Assembly: GCA_950295325.1 (NCBI GenBank)
Contig: OX485804.1
Coordinates: 36,630,429 to 36,694,428 of the forward strand
DNA: 64,000 nt
Reading direction: 5' to 3'
Origin: Polytrichum commune
Taxonomy: Eukaryota; Streptophyta; Polytrichopsida; Polytrichales; Polytrichaceae
A model generated the notes under the pieces. The model searched no databases and had not been told where the DNA came from. It saw nothing but the letters and a program-made list of their open reading frames with translations. The position numbers and the translations under genes are program-made. Position 1 is the stretch's first letter, and every line of letters begins with the position of its first letter. Below, piece by piece: positions 12,751 to 24,292 of the stretch.

Positions 12751-13313
12751 GGCCACTTCACATACAAAATTGAAGGCCCGTGACCATTGCAATCTAAGAG
12801 CTCTTATTGGTCGGATGGCGGAGACCGTCCAAGTTCACTTCACACACAAAGGCCCAAAGACGACTTCATGAATGAAAAGCCTACGTGGAGTGCTACATGG
12901 TGGATTATGGATAAGGTTTCATGGTCTCCCATAATTTTTGTCAGGTGGGCCTGATGCAAATTCCGGGAGACCATGATTTTTATTTACATATTTTTTTTCT
13001 AGCAGGACAGATTTTAGGACAAATTCAAGGCAGATTCCAGAACAAATTCCATGAAAGACAAACACCACCAAGTAATTCTCTTAAAATGGTAGAGTCTGAG
13101 ACATATTATATTAAACCAAATCCTTCCCTCTTTTTCCGCCAACAAAATATGGAATGGTCCCTCAACATGGTCCATTCTCACTTCACACTATGCTTGAGGA
13201 CCCATGACTACATAGAACGGCTTTCCCAACACCCATGGTACGGCCTTTGGATGAGAGTCAAGGGTCCTCACCATTACAAGGTCACGGCTCTTGGCTTGTG
13301 CATGAAGCGGCCC
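12751..13313. mobile_element. PIF/Harbinger-type MITE, GGCCACTTCAC TIR
   Basis: The left end GGCCACTTCACATAC and right end TGCATGAAGCGGCCC are inverted, and TTA follows on the right. Interior blocks (TCCAAGTTCACTTCACACAC and GGTCACGGCTCTTGGCTTG) are shared with 36345-36829 and 58724-59226. An adjacent unpaired end (GTGAAGTGGCCCT) lies just left at 12735-12747. Confidence 0.6.
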
Positions 13314-13378
13314 TTAGTTTATGAGACCCACTTGAAATACATTGACGACAAATCTTTGGGGTTCAAGTTTTTTCTAAA

Positions 13379-13507
13379 CTCCTTTCACCCAGATAATGTT
13401 GGTGGGGACTCAACTCCACAACTCCTTTCACCTGGATAATGTTGGTGGAGACATAACTCCATAACTCCTTTTCACCTGGATAATGTTGGTGGGGACACAA
13501 CTCAAAG
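13379..13507. repeat. Three tandem copies of a 43-bp unit
   Basis: CTCCTTTCACCTGGATAATG plus TTGGTGGGGACACAACTCCA starts at 13379, 13422 and 13465 with few differences. The high similarity suggests recent amplification. Confidence 0.75.
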
Positions 13508-14525
13508 AGGTGGGTGTCTTGCCATGGCCATGTGTTGATGGCCGAAGACTCACCCAGAGGAGCAGGTGGGATGATTAACATGTAAAGGCCACCTCTGGCT
13601 CAACTTCCGTCTCACAAAATAATTTTCTTGAATGGTCACCAACTTCTCTATTTTAGGTGTCTCTTTACCAAACTTACCCTTGCCATTTCATACAGTGTTT
13701 ATGTCGTATATAGTAAGCAATAGAAACAAGTTGCTCAGGCTATGGCATGATGCCTACGTTTTGTGTCCAAGATGACTAGAACATGCTCATCAATTGTTAC
13801 CCCTACTCTACAAATATAAAGATGTTGTAACAAAACTACAAGTTCTTAACATCTAGGGCCAATTGCACTATAGATTTTAACACCTAACTTTAAAGATACC
13901 TTGCAAATGTAGCATTACTAAGCAACTAGATGATGGTCTCTTCCAAAGGACAAGGCTGTATTTTTTAAACCTAAATTTCGTAGTTGTTTGTTAAAAACTA
14001 CACAATTTATAGTCTTTAGTGCTCTCCATAAACATGGAATCTTGAATTTTGCTCGCCATTGCATGGTCCCACAGAACACATTCAAAGAATTGAGTATTGT
14101 TATGTTTGATTTGACAAACTTTCAAGGTTTGTATCATTCCTCTTGTGATATATCACTTCGAGCATGATCACTTTCATGTTTTGAAAGTTTGTCAAACCTA
14201 AGTGTCAAATCTCCAAGATTAACAAGTGGATTTATCTCCAAAATTGAGTTCTAAAGTAGAGGGGGCTTTAACTTAATGCATATGTTGGGGAATTTTATGA
14301 AGATCACTTGTTGACAAATACTTACTTGTCATGCAAGTTGTTTATCCTACTCATAGGGTTGCTGCACTTGAGCAAGCCACCATTTCAAGCTCGAAATGGT
14401 GGATGACCGTCCATTTCTCAAAACAAAGTGGCCACACAAGTCGAAAACATACCACAATGAAGAGAATAATGCAAGTTGTTCAAAGCACACTTTCCACTTT
14501 CTTTCGTGACAAATTCTGTTTTTTT
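13508..14525. other. Unannotated stretch before the LINE
   Basis: A short inverted pair TTTGACAAACTTTCAA / TTTGAAAGTTTGTCAAA lies near 14110-14199. The part after 14330 may belong to the LINE but is not legible. Confidence 0.35.
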
Positions 14526-15953
14526 TAAAGGAAAAGCATTGGCAAAGCTAAAGGATTATCCAAGTCTAGTAACATTTATGTGTTGTGGTCTTCATCGCTC
14601 TTATTCTCATGATCACACGCTAAACACAAGCATCAAACCATGCATAGCATATGCCTACTATGCGGTCCCCTTCTCCAAACCCAACATTAGAAAAACTAGA
14701 CAAAGTCTTAAACAAGCTAATCAAAGAAATTTGTAACATCCCCAAAAGTACGGCCAACATCCTAATCCACCTCCCCCATGAAGACTTTGGCATCAACACC
14801 AAACCCTTACTACCATACTACATAAATTACATAGGAAAACAATTAATACATTCACTCAAGGATCAAAACCAACTAGGGCAAATCTACCAAGGACTAACCA
14901 AGCACAACACTGCCAAACATGGTGCATCTCTTCACCCCCCACACCCGAAATATCATGCATGTTCATGATCACCAATAGCTTGAACCTTATACATGCTAGA
15001 AAGAGAATACGAAATCCACTTCAACACTTATAAGCAAGACTTCCCGTAAGTAAATTCCCCATTGGAATAACATTGCACAACTCATCCCACTACAACTTGC
15101 TCACTGTAAACAAAAAGCAAAAAATAAGAATAAAAAAGAATCCCCTAAATACCTTAACAAATTATGCATGTATAGGCATTTCAATTGTTAAACAAATTCT
15201 AACCCCAATCACACAACTAATTTTATCCCCTGAAGAATTCAAAAACAAATACAAAGCCACCCTGAAATTCATCAAAGAAGCTCTCCAACAAGCCACAACT
15301 TCATTCTCACAAAACCCACCTCAAGACCACCCATCACTACCCCACTAACCATACAACCACAACCCACCAATAACATCAACCAAATCAATGGAATGCACAT
15401 AAACGCCATTATTAACTCCAAAAACTCAACACAAAAACACAAACAGGGTGCCCAAGCTATCAAAAAAAATACTTATATGAAAGAAACACACAACTATGTA
15501 CAACCAATAGATGGATAGTAGACTCCAAACTCCTACACCCTAACAACACAACCTTCAACCACAACCTACTATTAACAAATGAATTCATCAAAAATACACA
15601 CATTATCACTACCATGAACACATTCAACTCTTGCATTAACTTTTGACAATCTAAAGACCACAAATTCATTAGACCACCAATTGACACTCCTAACCTAACA
15701 TCATCCATTAAAGAATGCAACACATACAAAGATATTGTCACCAATGTGCCCACAATACAAATCCAAGGATCAGAGGCCAATATATTTGACCAAAACATGA
15801 GTTTATTTTGCAACCATCCCCACTAGTAGTATGCAATGGCTATGGGAGGGATACAACCAAAATGGCTCCCACCCTATGGCTAACTTCCTGAAACCACCAT
15901 CACAAGGCTTTGCCACAAAATCCTATGGCTAATCCAAAGATACGTCACTATCC
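14526..15953 (+). pseudogene. LINE RT C-terminal fragment, 5' part (split by MITE)
   Basis: The coding strand is A/C-rich and strikingly G-poor. Frames read PCIAYAYYAVPFSKPNIRK (about 14640-14700), then KLDKVLNKLIKEICNIPKS, LIHLPHEDFGINTKPLLPY and IGKQLIHSLKDQNQLGQIY, ending near 14968. Later come PIGITLHNSSHYNLLTVNK (about 15055-15112) and TNYACIGISIVKQILTP (about 15157-15210). This order resembles the region downstream of the RT palm and thumb in LINEs that carry a restriction-like endonuclease. Scattered stops and frame changes are present. The MITE at 15954-16352 interrupts it and similar G-poor sequence resumes after it. Confidence 0.6.
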
Positions 15954-16352
15954 CACGGGGAGGTCACTCCATTGTCAAGTTGAAAACCACGTGCGAACAA
16001 AGTTTGCTACCCCTATATTATATGCCATAGATAATTTTTAAAATTATGATATTTTTCTATATATTCATATCCATTGATAATATATTTTTTATATTTTGAG
16101 TCATCTCCATTTTTTCTAGTAATTTTTTTAGTTCAATTCTGCGTCATTCTAGTTAGAAACGATATGTTTTCTAGAAAAAACAAATTATCAATTTTGGTTA
16201 TCAATTTTTACTATGTAATAGATACCATGTATATGTACTCATAAATTTTTTTTGATAAAAGTTTGACCCATTTTGTTGATGCAACTTAGAGAAAGTAGAT
16301 TTTTTTTGTTCGCATGTGGTTTTCAACTTGACAATGGAGTGACCTCCCCGTG
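15954..16352. mobile_element. MITE with ~49-bp TIRs and 8-bp TSD, inside a LINE
   Basis: The left arm begins CACGGGGAGGTCACTCCATT and continues through CAAGTTGAAAACCACGTGCG; the right arm mirrors it over about 49 bp with one visible change (CACGTGCG against CACATGCG). CACTATCC flanks both ends exactly (15946 and 16353). The element is 399 bp with an AT-rich middle. The subterminal CCACGTGCGA motif is shared with 23094-25426. Confidence 0.9.
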
Positions 16353-16600
16353 CACTATCCTCCCCATAATGAAACCAGAGAAACACAACCCCAACAATAA
16401 TCATATCACACTCCACTAAACAATTCTCAACATACTAATATGCTCATACAAAATCACCCACTATTACTACTTCTCACCTCTACCACGCCCAAAGAACATG
16501 ATATATAGCTCCCCACACAACCGAGGCATAATTTTCGGCTCATCCAAATTCGCATCGTAACCAAAATGGGGAGGCAATGGACTAGCGGTGTTATAAATAG
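16353..16600 (+). pseudogene. LINE fragment, continuation beyond the MITE
   Basis: Immediately after the MITE's right-hand target duplication the A/C-rich, G-poor strand composition of the LINE resumes for about 200-250 bp. A short legible stretch reads NRGIIFGSSKFAS near 16520-16557. It has no motif I can place with certainty. The assignment rests on composition and on continuity across the 8-bp duplication. Confidence 0.35.
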
Positions 16601-18075
16601 TCCAATAAGATCTGACGGTTCATACTTTTGTCGGAAGGTTTAATTTTTTTTTGGAAGTCGATTGTTAGTAAAAAAAATGTAGTACATGTTAAAAAAAATT
16701 CTACAAAATATTGTTGAGTAGAAATAAAATTAGCACATCAAGGGGTATCACATCCTAACATTATGCAACATGATAGCCAATGGCCGCGTCACGTCCATTT
16801 GCACATCCTTGCCCTATATAATACATTTCAGTTGGCATTTTTGGCTTGATTGGTCAGTTTCTGGAAGCCGTCTCCACACACCAACTTCAAGTTGGCCTTT
16901 ATATTTCCTACCCACTTACTATGAAGTTTTCATGTTGTTTTGACAACTTTTATAGCATCTATTAGGTAGGGGTTCATGTTAGATCGTCCTTCTTCCAGAG
17001 GTGGTTTCACAAACCAAATATGGCTTTGGATTCTCTAATCTTTTATTACCTACGGTTGATCATTTAGGACTTTCTAAGCACTATAATGAGCGCCCAATCA
17101 AACGTCCTAATATGAACATCACTACCTTGCACAATGTCCTAATTACTTCCTAGTCTATTTTCAATGATACAAATATCACTCTTAAGGAGCACAATAGCTT
17201 GTGAGGAATACAACAACACGAAAGACTACCAACAATGTGTCTAGTTTTTAGTCCATTTATCAATCCTTTATTGATAATCACAATAAAGGATCGCCCTCCG
17301 TTCTTCACTACCACATATTTGTAGGATGGTACATGCACAAGTTGAAGCTTTCAATCTGACCTAATAGCCATAAAGACCTTCTAAGGTATCATTGTCTACA
17401 AGGACCTTGGTTTTAGCTCTAAAACTACCCTTCCATACCTTTGAAAGAACTACACTAAATTTTCCTATTAGTGTGGGTGGAAAATTAGCATGGAAATAAT
17501 TGATGTGGGCCACACTAATTCTCTAGTCAAGGTGGTGTCAATGTGGATCCAAGATCCCGGGTCTTCCTTCAAGTCTTCATGAAGACTTCCAACCCACACA
17601 TTGAACATTAGTTACACGATAAAGGGGGGACAAAAGTAGCACCAAATCAAATAGTCACCCACATTAATTTTCTAGAATTTTTTACTAGAACTGTAGGATG
17701 GGTTGAAAATTAACGTGGCCAACATTAATTCTCATTGTGAGAATTAGGGTGGGTTGTTGACAATATCTTGTCGCCCATAGTAATAGAATTATCTAGTGTC
17801 CTTACTAGGTGGGTCAACAATTCAACTTGGGTAGGTTCACATCATGGCAAAACATTGTTGCTTTGATGTGTTTTTGTCCAAGTTCATGACCAATACAAGG
17901 TCATAAAAATGGTCCACTAGTAAATGATTTGCTATGTTAGTTTAACAACTTTGGAACCCACAAGTTAATATTTTACCCATTGAGTTACTAAAACCAAAAG
18001 TTAAAACTAATTGTAAAACAACTTAAACCTTTGTAGTCAGTCTTCTACCAAAGACAAGAATATGATAGAAAATCC
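16601..18075. other. Unannotated stretch
   Basis: Recurring GTGGG-TGAAAATTA-CGTGG and ACATTAATTCTC words near 17465-17735 hint at an old duplicated element; its ends were not found. Confidence 0.35.
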
Positions 18076-18178
18076 AATGTCACGCAGCCTGACGTGAAGT
18101 TGAGCCCATTGGCCCTACCTTGCTCAAGAGATCCCTTGGTGCAAGGTGGGGTTTACTACCTGCCTTACGGTAGGTGGC
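18076..18178 (-). repeat. Truncated copy of the SINE-like element
   Basis: The reverse complement reads GTAGTAAACCCCACCTTGCA, CCAAGGG, GGGCCAATGGGCTCAACTTC and matches the body and tail of the element at 43065-43290 with scattered changes. The tRNA-like head is missing. Confidence 0.45.
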
Positions 18179-18222
18179 CTTATTATTGTAAGAGTTATGT
18201 TGTTTAAGTATTTGTTTACTTT

Positions 18223-18236
18223 GGGGGGGGGGGGGG
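18223..18236 (+). repeat. Run of 14 G
   Basis: A homopolymer of 14 G lies between TTTACTTT and TTGAAGC. Similar G or C runs of nine or more occur near 42763, 43690, 44358, 48266 and 56760. Confidence 0.9.
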
Positions 18237-18744
18237 TTGAAGCATGTTATTGTTTATTGTCAAGTTTCTTTTTATTGAATACAAGGTATGTGAGGTATTT
18301 TGTGGCTATTTGGTGGATAATTTTTATGGTCTTTTTTATTGTTCATTTTGAAGTTTCTAGTGCTTTGAGAAGTTCTAGACTTCTTGTGTGTATAGTGCCT
18401 CTTACTCTAGTGGTTATACTTATGAAGGTTCTGACTTTCTAGCCTTGGGCTCTTATTGCATCTATTTGTGGATTGTATTTGTCTTCTTTTATTTGGATGA
18501 ACCTGTCATGTGTGAAGGTCAATTCGATGATATGGATAGCTAGGTATGGTATGGGATGAGAGGGTTTTTTTTTGCTCATATAAGGCATCATGTACGTATA
18601 TGATGTCATGTCTTGATTTTGCGAGGCATTCCCACTTTGCGGTGTTTCATGTGCAACTTAATATCTAGGGTGGGATGGTATTGTCTTGTGGATTGTTCTA
18701 TTGGCTTCTGTCGTTTGATAGTGTGAGGTGTCTAGTGTGTATGG

Positions 18745-19290
18745 GTGTGGGCGCAAGCACGGTCAAGTACACAACTCAATACTATGCATGTGTTTGAAGA
18801 AGAAGAAGAAGAACTCCGGCCTCCGGAGGGGGCCGGAGTGAATAAAGTGTCTGTTCGTAGAACATCCTAGGCCAAGCCTTATAGTGCACGTGTTTGAGTT
18901 AAAGTGATGCCAAACTATGTACTAACTTTTGTTGAATGAAAAAATCATAAACATTTGAAAAACACATTGATCTACAAAGCTAAACAATTTCTATTGACAA
19001 AATTTTCTCTCCAAGAAATGCCTACATATTCTCGAAGACGGTGGAAGTAGTGTGCAAATAGGCATATTGAACACGTAATTTTCTAAATTTTATTTGAAAC
19101 ATCATAAAGGTACATTAAATTGATTTTTTTCTAAGAAATTGTAATGGTGCTCTCAAGTTTATAATGAATTCAAGGAATATGGAAAAAAATCCAACCTCGA
19201 ATTATTTAAGGTCATAAATTCTATGTCCAAAACTAGATTTATCCATTACCTTTTGAGCAATACTTTTGATGATGAGTTATGAAGATCACA
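18745..19290 (+). repeat. Dispersed repeat, inverted partner at 33322-33790
   Basis: GGTCAAGTACACAACT, ATAAACATTTGAAAAACAC and TTACCTTTTGAGCAATACTT all recur in reverse complement at 33322-33790, in the same order. This copy carries an extra ~110 bp (18778-18893) absent from the partner. No coding content was recognised. Confidence 0.6.
18778..18893. mobile_element. Short insertion within the 18.7-kb repeat copy
   Basis: Present only in this copy of the inverted repeat pair. It is bordered by similar words (TACTATGCATGTGTTTGA and TATAGTGCACGTGTTTGA) and contains a GAA run, a GC hairpin around CTCCGGCCTCCGGAGG and GGGCCGGAGTGAATAAAGTG. The end motif recurs near 8500 as GGGCCAGCGTGAATAGAGTG. 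The type of element is unknown. Confidence 0.4.
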
Positions 19291-20389
19291 TCTTGATATT
19301 GTATATTTGAGCACCTAACACAATAATAGAGGGCGCCATGAAACACTTAAGTTAAATAAACACTTTGCTACTACATTAAAAATTATGGTTTTGATATATC
19401 AGAGCATTTTTTCCGTATACTTGATTGTGCTTGCTCCATGTGTCCATGCTAAGGTGGCTCGTTTTGATTGTCACAATGATGTTTCTTGTAGACCAACATT
19501 AGTTTAAATGACTATAACATCAATTGAAAAATGAATTTGAGAATGGATGTGGGTTCTTAACTCCAATATGAAGACATATTAATCATTCTACCATATGGAT
19601 AGACAACCAAATTAGATCCATGAACTTTCAAACTTAGAATGTATGGATTGGCAAATTGACAGTTCAATTGCATATGGAATCTCTATTTCTAATATCTATG
19701 CTAGGCACTTTCATAGGGACTTTAGAAACTATTTTGTACAAGGTTGAGGTAACACTTCTTGGACTCTACATGTTTGTTTTGTACAACACACCCAACATTC
19801 ACATATGGGGTTGCAAATGTGATGTTCTTGTATGTCATATGATTTCAATAGGTATGGGTAGTCGTAGAGATAACACTAGGTGTTCAGGGTTGTTAGGCCT
19901 GGACCCGAAGAGAGAGAAAGGTTGGTTAAAAGACAACGCCTCTCTTGTGCATGCAAAAAAAATTCAAAAAAGCTTTAGATGAAAAACATAGGTGGAGTGG
20001 TTGTGGTGCCGAGATTGTATGTAGTGACAAGTGCGTAGAGAAACCCAAAACATTCTTTCCTCCGTTAATACTATATTAAGATTTTTTCTAGGTCTTGTTG
20101 CCAAGGAGTTTGTCATGCAAGAAACCCTTGTCAGCCCTTTTAATGAGTCCTATTATTCCTCAATCAAAGACTTACCTTGCCCAACAAGAGATTGTATATG
20201 GGCTTGTGAAATCACTATTTGAAGTCAACAACCCTAGTTTGAGTACCAATCTTGCCACTAAACATATTATTTTGATTGTTGCAGTCAATTTTGGATGCAA
20301 ATCCTCATTAAGCACAAAGCTTGTGTTTTAGGTGTCCATTCTAGAAATGTTTGAAACGAAATTGCAAACCGAAATGTAATGGACAACTC
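19291..20389. other. Unannotated stretch before the decayed gene
   Basis: Holds two short ORFs (19656-19982 and 20031-20331) that might be worn 5' parts of the following decayed gene or of a LINE, but no motif is convincing. Confidence 0.3.
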
Positions 20390-20849
20390 CTCATGTGATT
20401 TTTTGTGGATATGGCTATTATGGCTTGACTACAATATGGGAGTTTATATTGTACCCACAAGACCCCTTCAAACAGTGGCATGCTAGAGAGTCCATCTATG
20501 GGGAATGTAAAAATTGTAGAGTTGATACATTGCCAATATGCCCACTTGGAGAGGAAGGGGAGTTAAGAAGGTTAGTGAGTTGGAAATTTTAACAAAAGGG
20601 AGAATCAAAAAAGAAACTTGAACTAATTGGTAAATCTACCCCTCCTAGTGACATGATTAGCTACTTGAAGCCCAAACTTGCATATTTTTGTGTGTGTCAA
20701 AACTTCACTACTAGATGGCGAGGTGCCCAATTCAAGAAATGCCTCAAATAAAAGAAAAGAAACCTTCAAACACTGTAATCTCTACCATTAACTTTGCCGA
20801 GAGCTATACCTTTGAAATTCATAATGAGGTCCAATAAATGCATTGGCAC

Positions 20850-21549
20850 CTAGGGGTGGACTCTTCATTGGAACCTTAAAATGACATGCGTGGGTCACTA
20901 AGAAGTTAAACCCCCTATATACGGGAACTTTATAAAGAAAATCAAATGTATGTGTACTAATGGCATGCTATGAAAGGGAATCATGTATTTATACCATGCG
21001 TTTTAATTAAATGTGACAAATGCCTCCATGTCACATACAAAATATAAAGCATGATTTATATATGCCTTTATAACATATAAACTCCACTTTCACTTTTCAA
21101 TGAGAAAGTCATTAAATAGTTTTTTCATCCATAGCATGTAACTCAACATCTCCATCAAACAAACAAAGACTAAAGCTCAATAACTTAGCCACAATCCACA
21201 GAGCAAACTCAAGGGAGCCCATTAGCTATTTAAGAGCCTTTAGTTTGTAAAAACCTAAAACCCAAATGCGAACCCTAACAAGAATGAACATGGTTCTTGA
21301 GGACTATTACCATATGACAACAATGGATGAAAACATGAATTGGATGAAACTAACACATTTATTGTCAATTTTTCCTTTAAACCCTAGGACCCCCTTTTGT
21401 ACATCTACCTTTAAGCAAAAAATCTTAATACCCTTTTTAAAATATACACATTAGAGACAAATAATACATATGTACCCTAATACCTCAAATTATACCCCTT
21501 CTTACACTCAAGTTAGTTTGTACGTGGCATGAAGAGTTCAACCCCTAGA
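20850..21549. mobile_element. Non-autonomous DNA element, G-run TIR, 8-bp TSD (copy 1)
   Basis: The left end CTAGGGGTGGACTCTTCAT and right end ATGAAGAGTTCAACCCCTAG are inverted. The flanks are ATTGGCAC (20842) and ATTGACAC (21550), an 8-bp duplication with one change. The element is 700 bp and shares its interior with 47407-48119 and, in opposite orientation, with 27767-28341 and 55032-55962. It lies inside the decayed gene at 20.4-22.9 kb, between His and Ser codons of MHWHS. Confidence 0.8.
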
Positions 21550-21822
21550 ATTGACACTCTTCTCTAGTTCAACTTTTTTTGGTTGAGAAATCTCAATCCC
21601 CATCCCAATCCTCATGACAAAGATTCAAAGACAATCATGAATTATCATATTATCTATGTATGCGATGATCCTATCCATGATTTGTATTTTGTTTGATATT
21701 GCCTACAACTACACTAGAAGTACATGGTTGAATTAGGACTTCCATGCAAGAAACATTGGATTCGGAATGACGGTTTCTTTGGCTCCGGTCGCGGGAATGG
21801 TCCCCACAATGAGGAAGGAGTA

Positions 21823-22055
21823 CACTAAATAGGATATTTAGTGTTTGATACACTAAATACGAACGCATACACTAAATATCAATAACCCTATGAAAGTAAG
21901 TAACATTAAATAACCTAAGGAGGGAGGTGGCAGTAGGGAAGGTAGTGTCACATTTATGTCTGAAACTAATTATCAAGGAATTGAAAATTAGTGTTGAGCA
22001 CGGTAAGGTGGTAACAACACTAAACATAATCAAACACTAAATATCCTATTTAGTG
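21823..22055. mobile_element. MITE with CACTAAATA ends and TA target duplication
   Basis: The left end CACTAAATAGGATATTTAGTG (itself near-palindromic) and the right end CACTAAATATCCTATTTAGTG are inverted copies, flanked by TA. It interrupts the decayed gene at 20.4-22.9 kb; removing it and one TA rejoins NEEG and VVRRF in frame. A related copy lies at 60913-61269. Confidence 0.7.
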
Positions 22056-23568
22056 TAGTGGTGAGGAGATTTATTCGACAACAACAATTCGACTCCCAAG
22101 GCCCTATTCTTCAAAATGCACTAGATGTAGTGACAATGTTGAGTAAATATTTATTTGTGAGGCTTGAGACATCTTACTTGGGTAACTAGAAGCATGTACA
22201 CCATGGTTTTTGGCATGTATGAAGGGATGAAGCTAACCATGTCGCCAATAGGCAAGTGTTGGTATCAAAGGATCTTGATCCCGTCATTCAATTAGGTCTA
22301 TAGATAACGGAGATGTGAACAAGTTGTATAAGAGGAACCTTGGTTGTTTTTGTTGCCTTTGTATAGATGATAGTTACCAACATGTGAGAATTTGAAATGG
22401 GCTCAGGATTAGGAGGTTGAAATGTTGAAAACCAGTTTGACAACCCATGTTTATCAAACCATGGAGGCAAACTTTCAAGAGGATGAATGGGATTCTTATG
22501 GTATAAATGGCGATTATCTAGATGCATCCTTCATTTGGGTGACAAATTTGTTGTCAATGCCGAAAGGCAACGAAGAAGATGTGGACTTTCACATTGTCAT
22601 GTGCAGAAAAACTTTGTTCACAACAAAGAAGGCATTTAGATGTGAATGGGATGAGTCCTTTATTGTGGGGGATCAAGTGGTAGCATGAAAATACTATCAA
22701 CGATGAAGGAGGTCCGTTTCCAATCATCTTTTGCTTAGGAAATTAAAAACTATACATTTACATGCATCTAGTGTTAGTGCCATTAGATTTCCAATGTTAC
22801 CAGCTCAACATAGAGTGAGTGCAAATAACCATGTTTACACGATACCACATATCATATTGCTGAAGACATTCACTAAGCTAGTGTTGCACTTCATTGTTGC
22901 ATGATGATGTCGACTAGTGCTTGAATCTATGGAAGGTATGATATATTTCTTCGATCAAATCCCATGAATCATCCATTTTTCAATGTGCTACAAATTAGGG
23001 GTTCATGTTCTATTGTATCATTACATTGTTCAATGCATGACATAAATTCGTATGGTGCTTGATTTGAAGGTTGTTGGTGGTTTATATCCCTCTCACGGGG
23101 GGGTCACACCCCCTTACATTTTGTAACCACGTGCGATAATGGGGTATTTAATGGGGGGGTATTTATGCACCTCTCGGTATTTTTTCCCTCCCTATTTGTA
23201 GATATAAAGTTGCTTTGACATATTTTTAAGCACCCTATGTTTATTTGTAATTTTTTAGAGAGACCAATTTTTGGCATCATATTTTTTTTATAAATCGTAC
23301 AAGTACACAAATAGTGAACGGAATACTATAGCATTGCAAAATCAACTATGTGGCCAACAAACGTTCCACACCATCCATCTTATCATTTAATCGGTTTCAA
23401 TTAGTTATACCAATGCTAAAGCATTCAAAATGCCATTCAAAACACAACCAATAACACTTGGAGTTTAGTTAAAAGATTACCAATGAACATGAAGATAACA
23501 AAATGTACAAGCTAACATAGACAAGTTGTAAACACGGATAGAACAAAACAAGAATTATAATCAATTGT

Positions 23569-24292
23569 CTCGGGGGGTGCACTGTACTAAACATGTACGA
23601 GTATACGTGAGTGCACAGGAGGGGTATTGATTTGGACCTTGCCGTATTACGTATACATATGGTATACATGTTATAATTTATAGTTACGTACATATATGGA
23701 AGGCCTTTAAAAAATATACAATAATTGTATTTGTATGGTACTGTTACTATACTACATATCATAAGTTTTCAGATTGGATGAAATCGTTTGGAAATCGTTT
23801 GGTAATCATTGGGTGGAATATAGGGATCCAATTGACTTGATGGACCGTCCATCAAACGTGGAGATTGGTTTATGTTGGTATCAAAAAGGGGCTAACAACA
23901 AGTGGACATATGATCTTACTGATCATTTGATGATAGACTTAGAGACAATAATTGCATTGGCTATAATGACATATATTGGTGAATCAAAAGTTTATGAATT
24001 ACATCCAGGAGATGAAATTTTTTTCAACAACTTTGCTGATGAAAGCTAGGATATTTTGTTATACATATTATAGGGGTTGATTATTGTTCAAAAATATATT
24101 TGTATACTTATGTTAATGACTATATATGAATGGATGTTTTTTTGTGTATACATATTGTCACTTGTATATTTATTGTTGCAATTGTATGTGTATTACTTCA
24201 TTTCACAAAAAATAACTTGTATATAGGGGGTTTTTAGAGTATGCAGTGAACGCACGTGATTCTAGGTTTTAATGAAAGGTGCACCCCCCGAG
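23569..24292. mobile_element. Nested element with perfect 14-bp TIRs and 8-bp TSD
   Basis: CTCGGGGGGTGCAC at the left is perfectly inverted at the right end. TCAATTGT is exactly duplicated on both sides (23561 and 24293). The right 70 bp resemble the right end of copy 3 (27767-28341), so it belongs to the same superfamily, but the middle is different and holds a 91-codon ORF. It sits inside the 23094-25426 element and is therefore younger. Confidence 0.85.
23774..24049 (+). CDS. Small ORF carried by the nested element, unknown
   Basis: This is a 91-codon ORF, rich in Trp, Asp and Glu, with no stop-laden decay. It includes KWTYDLTDHLMIDLETIIAL and a C-terminal ELHPGDEIFFNNFADES. It ends at TAG in 24047-24049. 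No membrane segment or known motif is visible. The unusual composition for this AT-rich area suggests a captured gene fragment rather than random sequence. No promoter or function can be proposed, and it may not be expressed. Confidence 0.3.
   Translation: MDEIVWKSFGNHWVEYRDPIDLMDRPSNVEIGLCWYQKGANNKWTYDLTDHLMIDLETIIALAIMTYIGESKVYELHPGDEIFFNNFADES

Larger units (their letters stand above)
20390..22860 (+). pseudogene. Large decayed gene of unrecognised family, split by two MITEs
   Basis: Plus-strand frames give consecutive conserved-looking blocks. Before the first MITE: TTIWEFILYPQDPFKQWHA, SIYGECKNCRVDTLPICP, MISYLKPKLAYFC, NFTTRW, NTVISTINFAESYTFEIHN and MHWH ending at 20849. Between the MITEs: DDPIHDLYFV, LGLPCKKHWIRNDGFFGSGR and GNGPHNEEG up to 21820. 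After the second: VVRRFIRQQQFDSQGPILQN, ALDVVTMLSKYL and HGFWHV. A last part (22422-22690) reads YLDASFIWVTNLLSMPKG, EDVDFHIVMCRKTLF and ESFIVGDQVVA. Stops sit mostly where TGG or CAG would be expected. I recall similar uncharacterised, probably transposon-borne proteins with a GSGHGKG-like motif, but cannot name the family. The N-terminus (19.6-20.4 kb) is uncertain. Confidence 0.5.
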
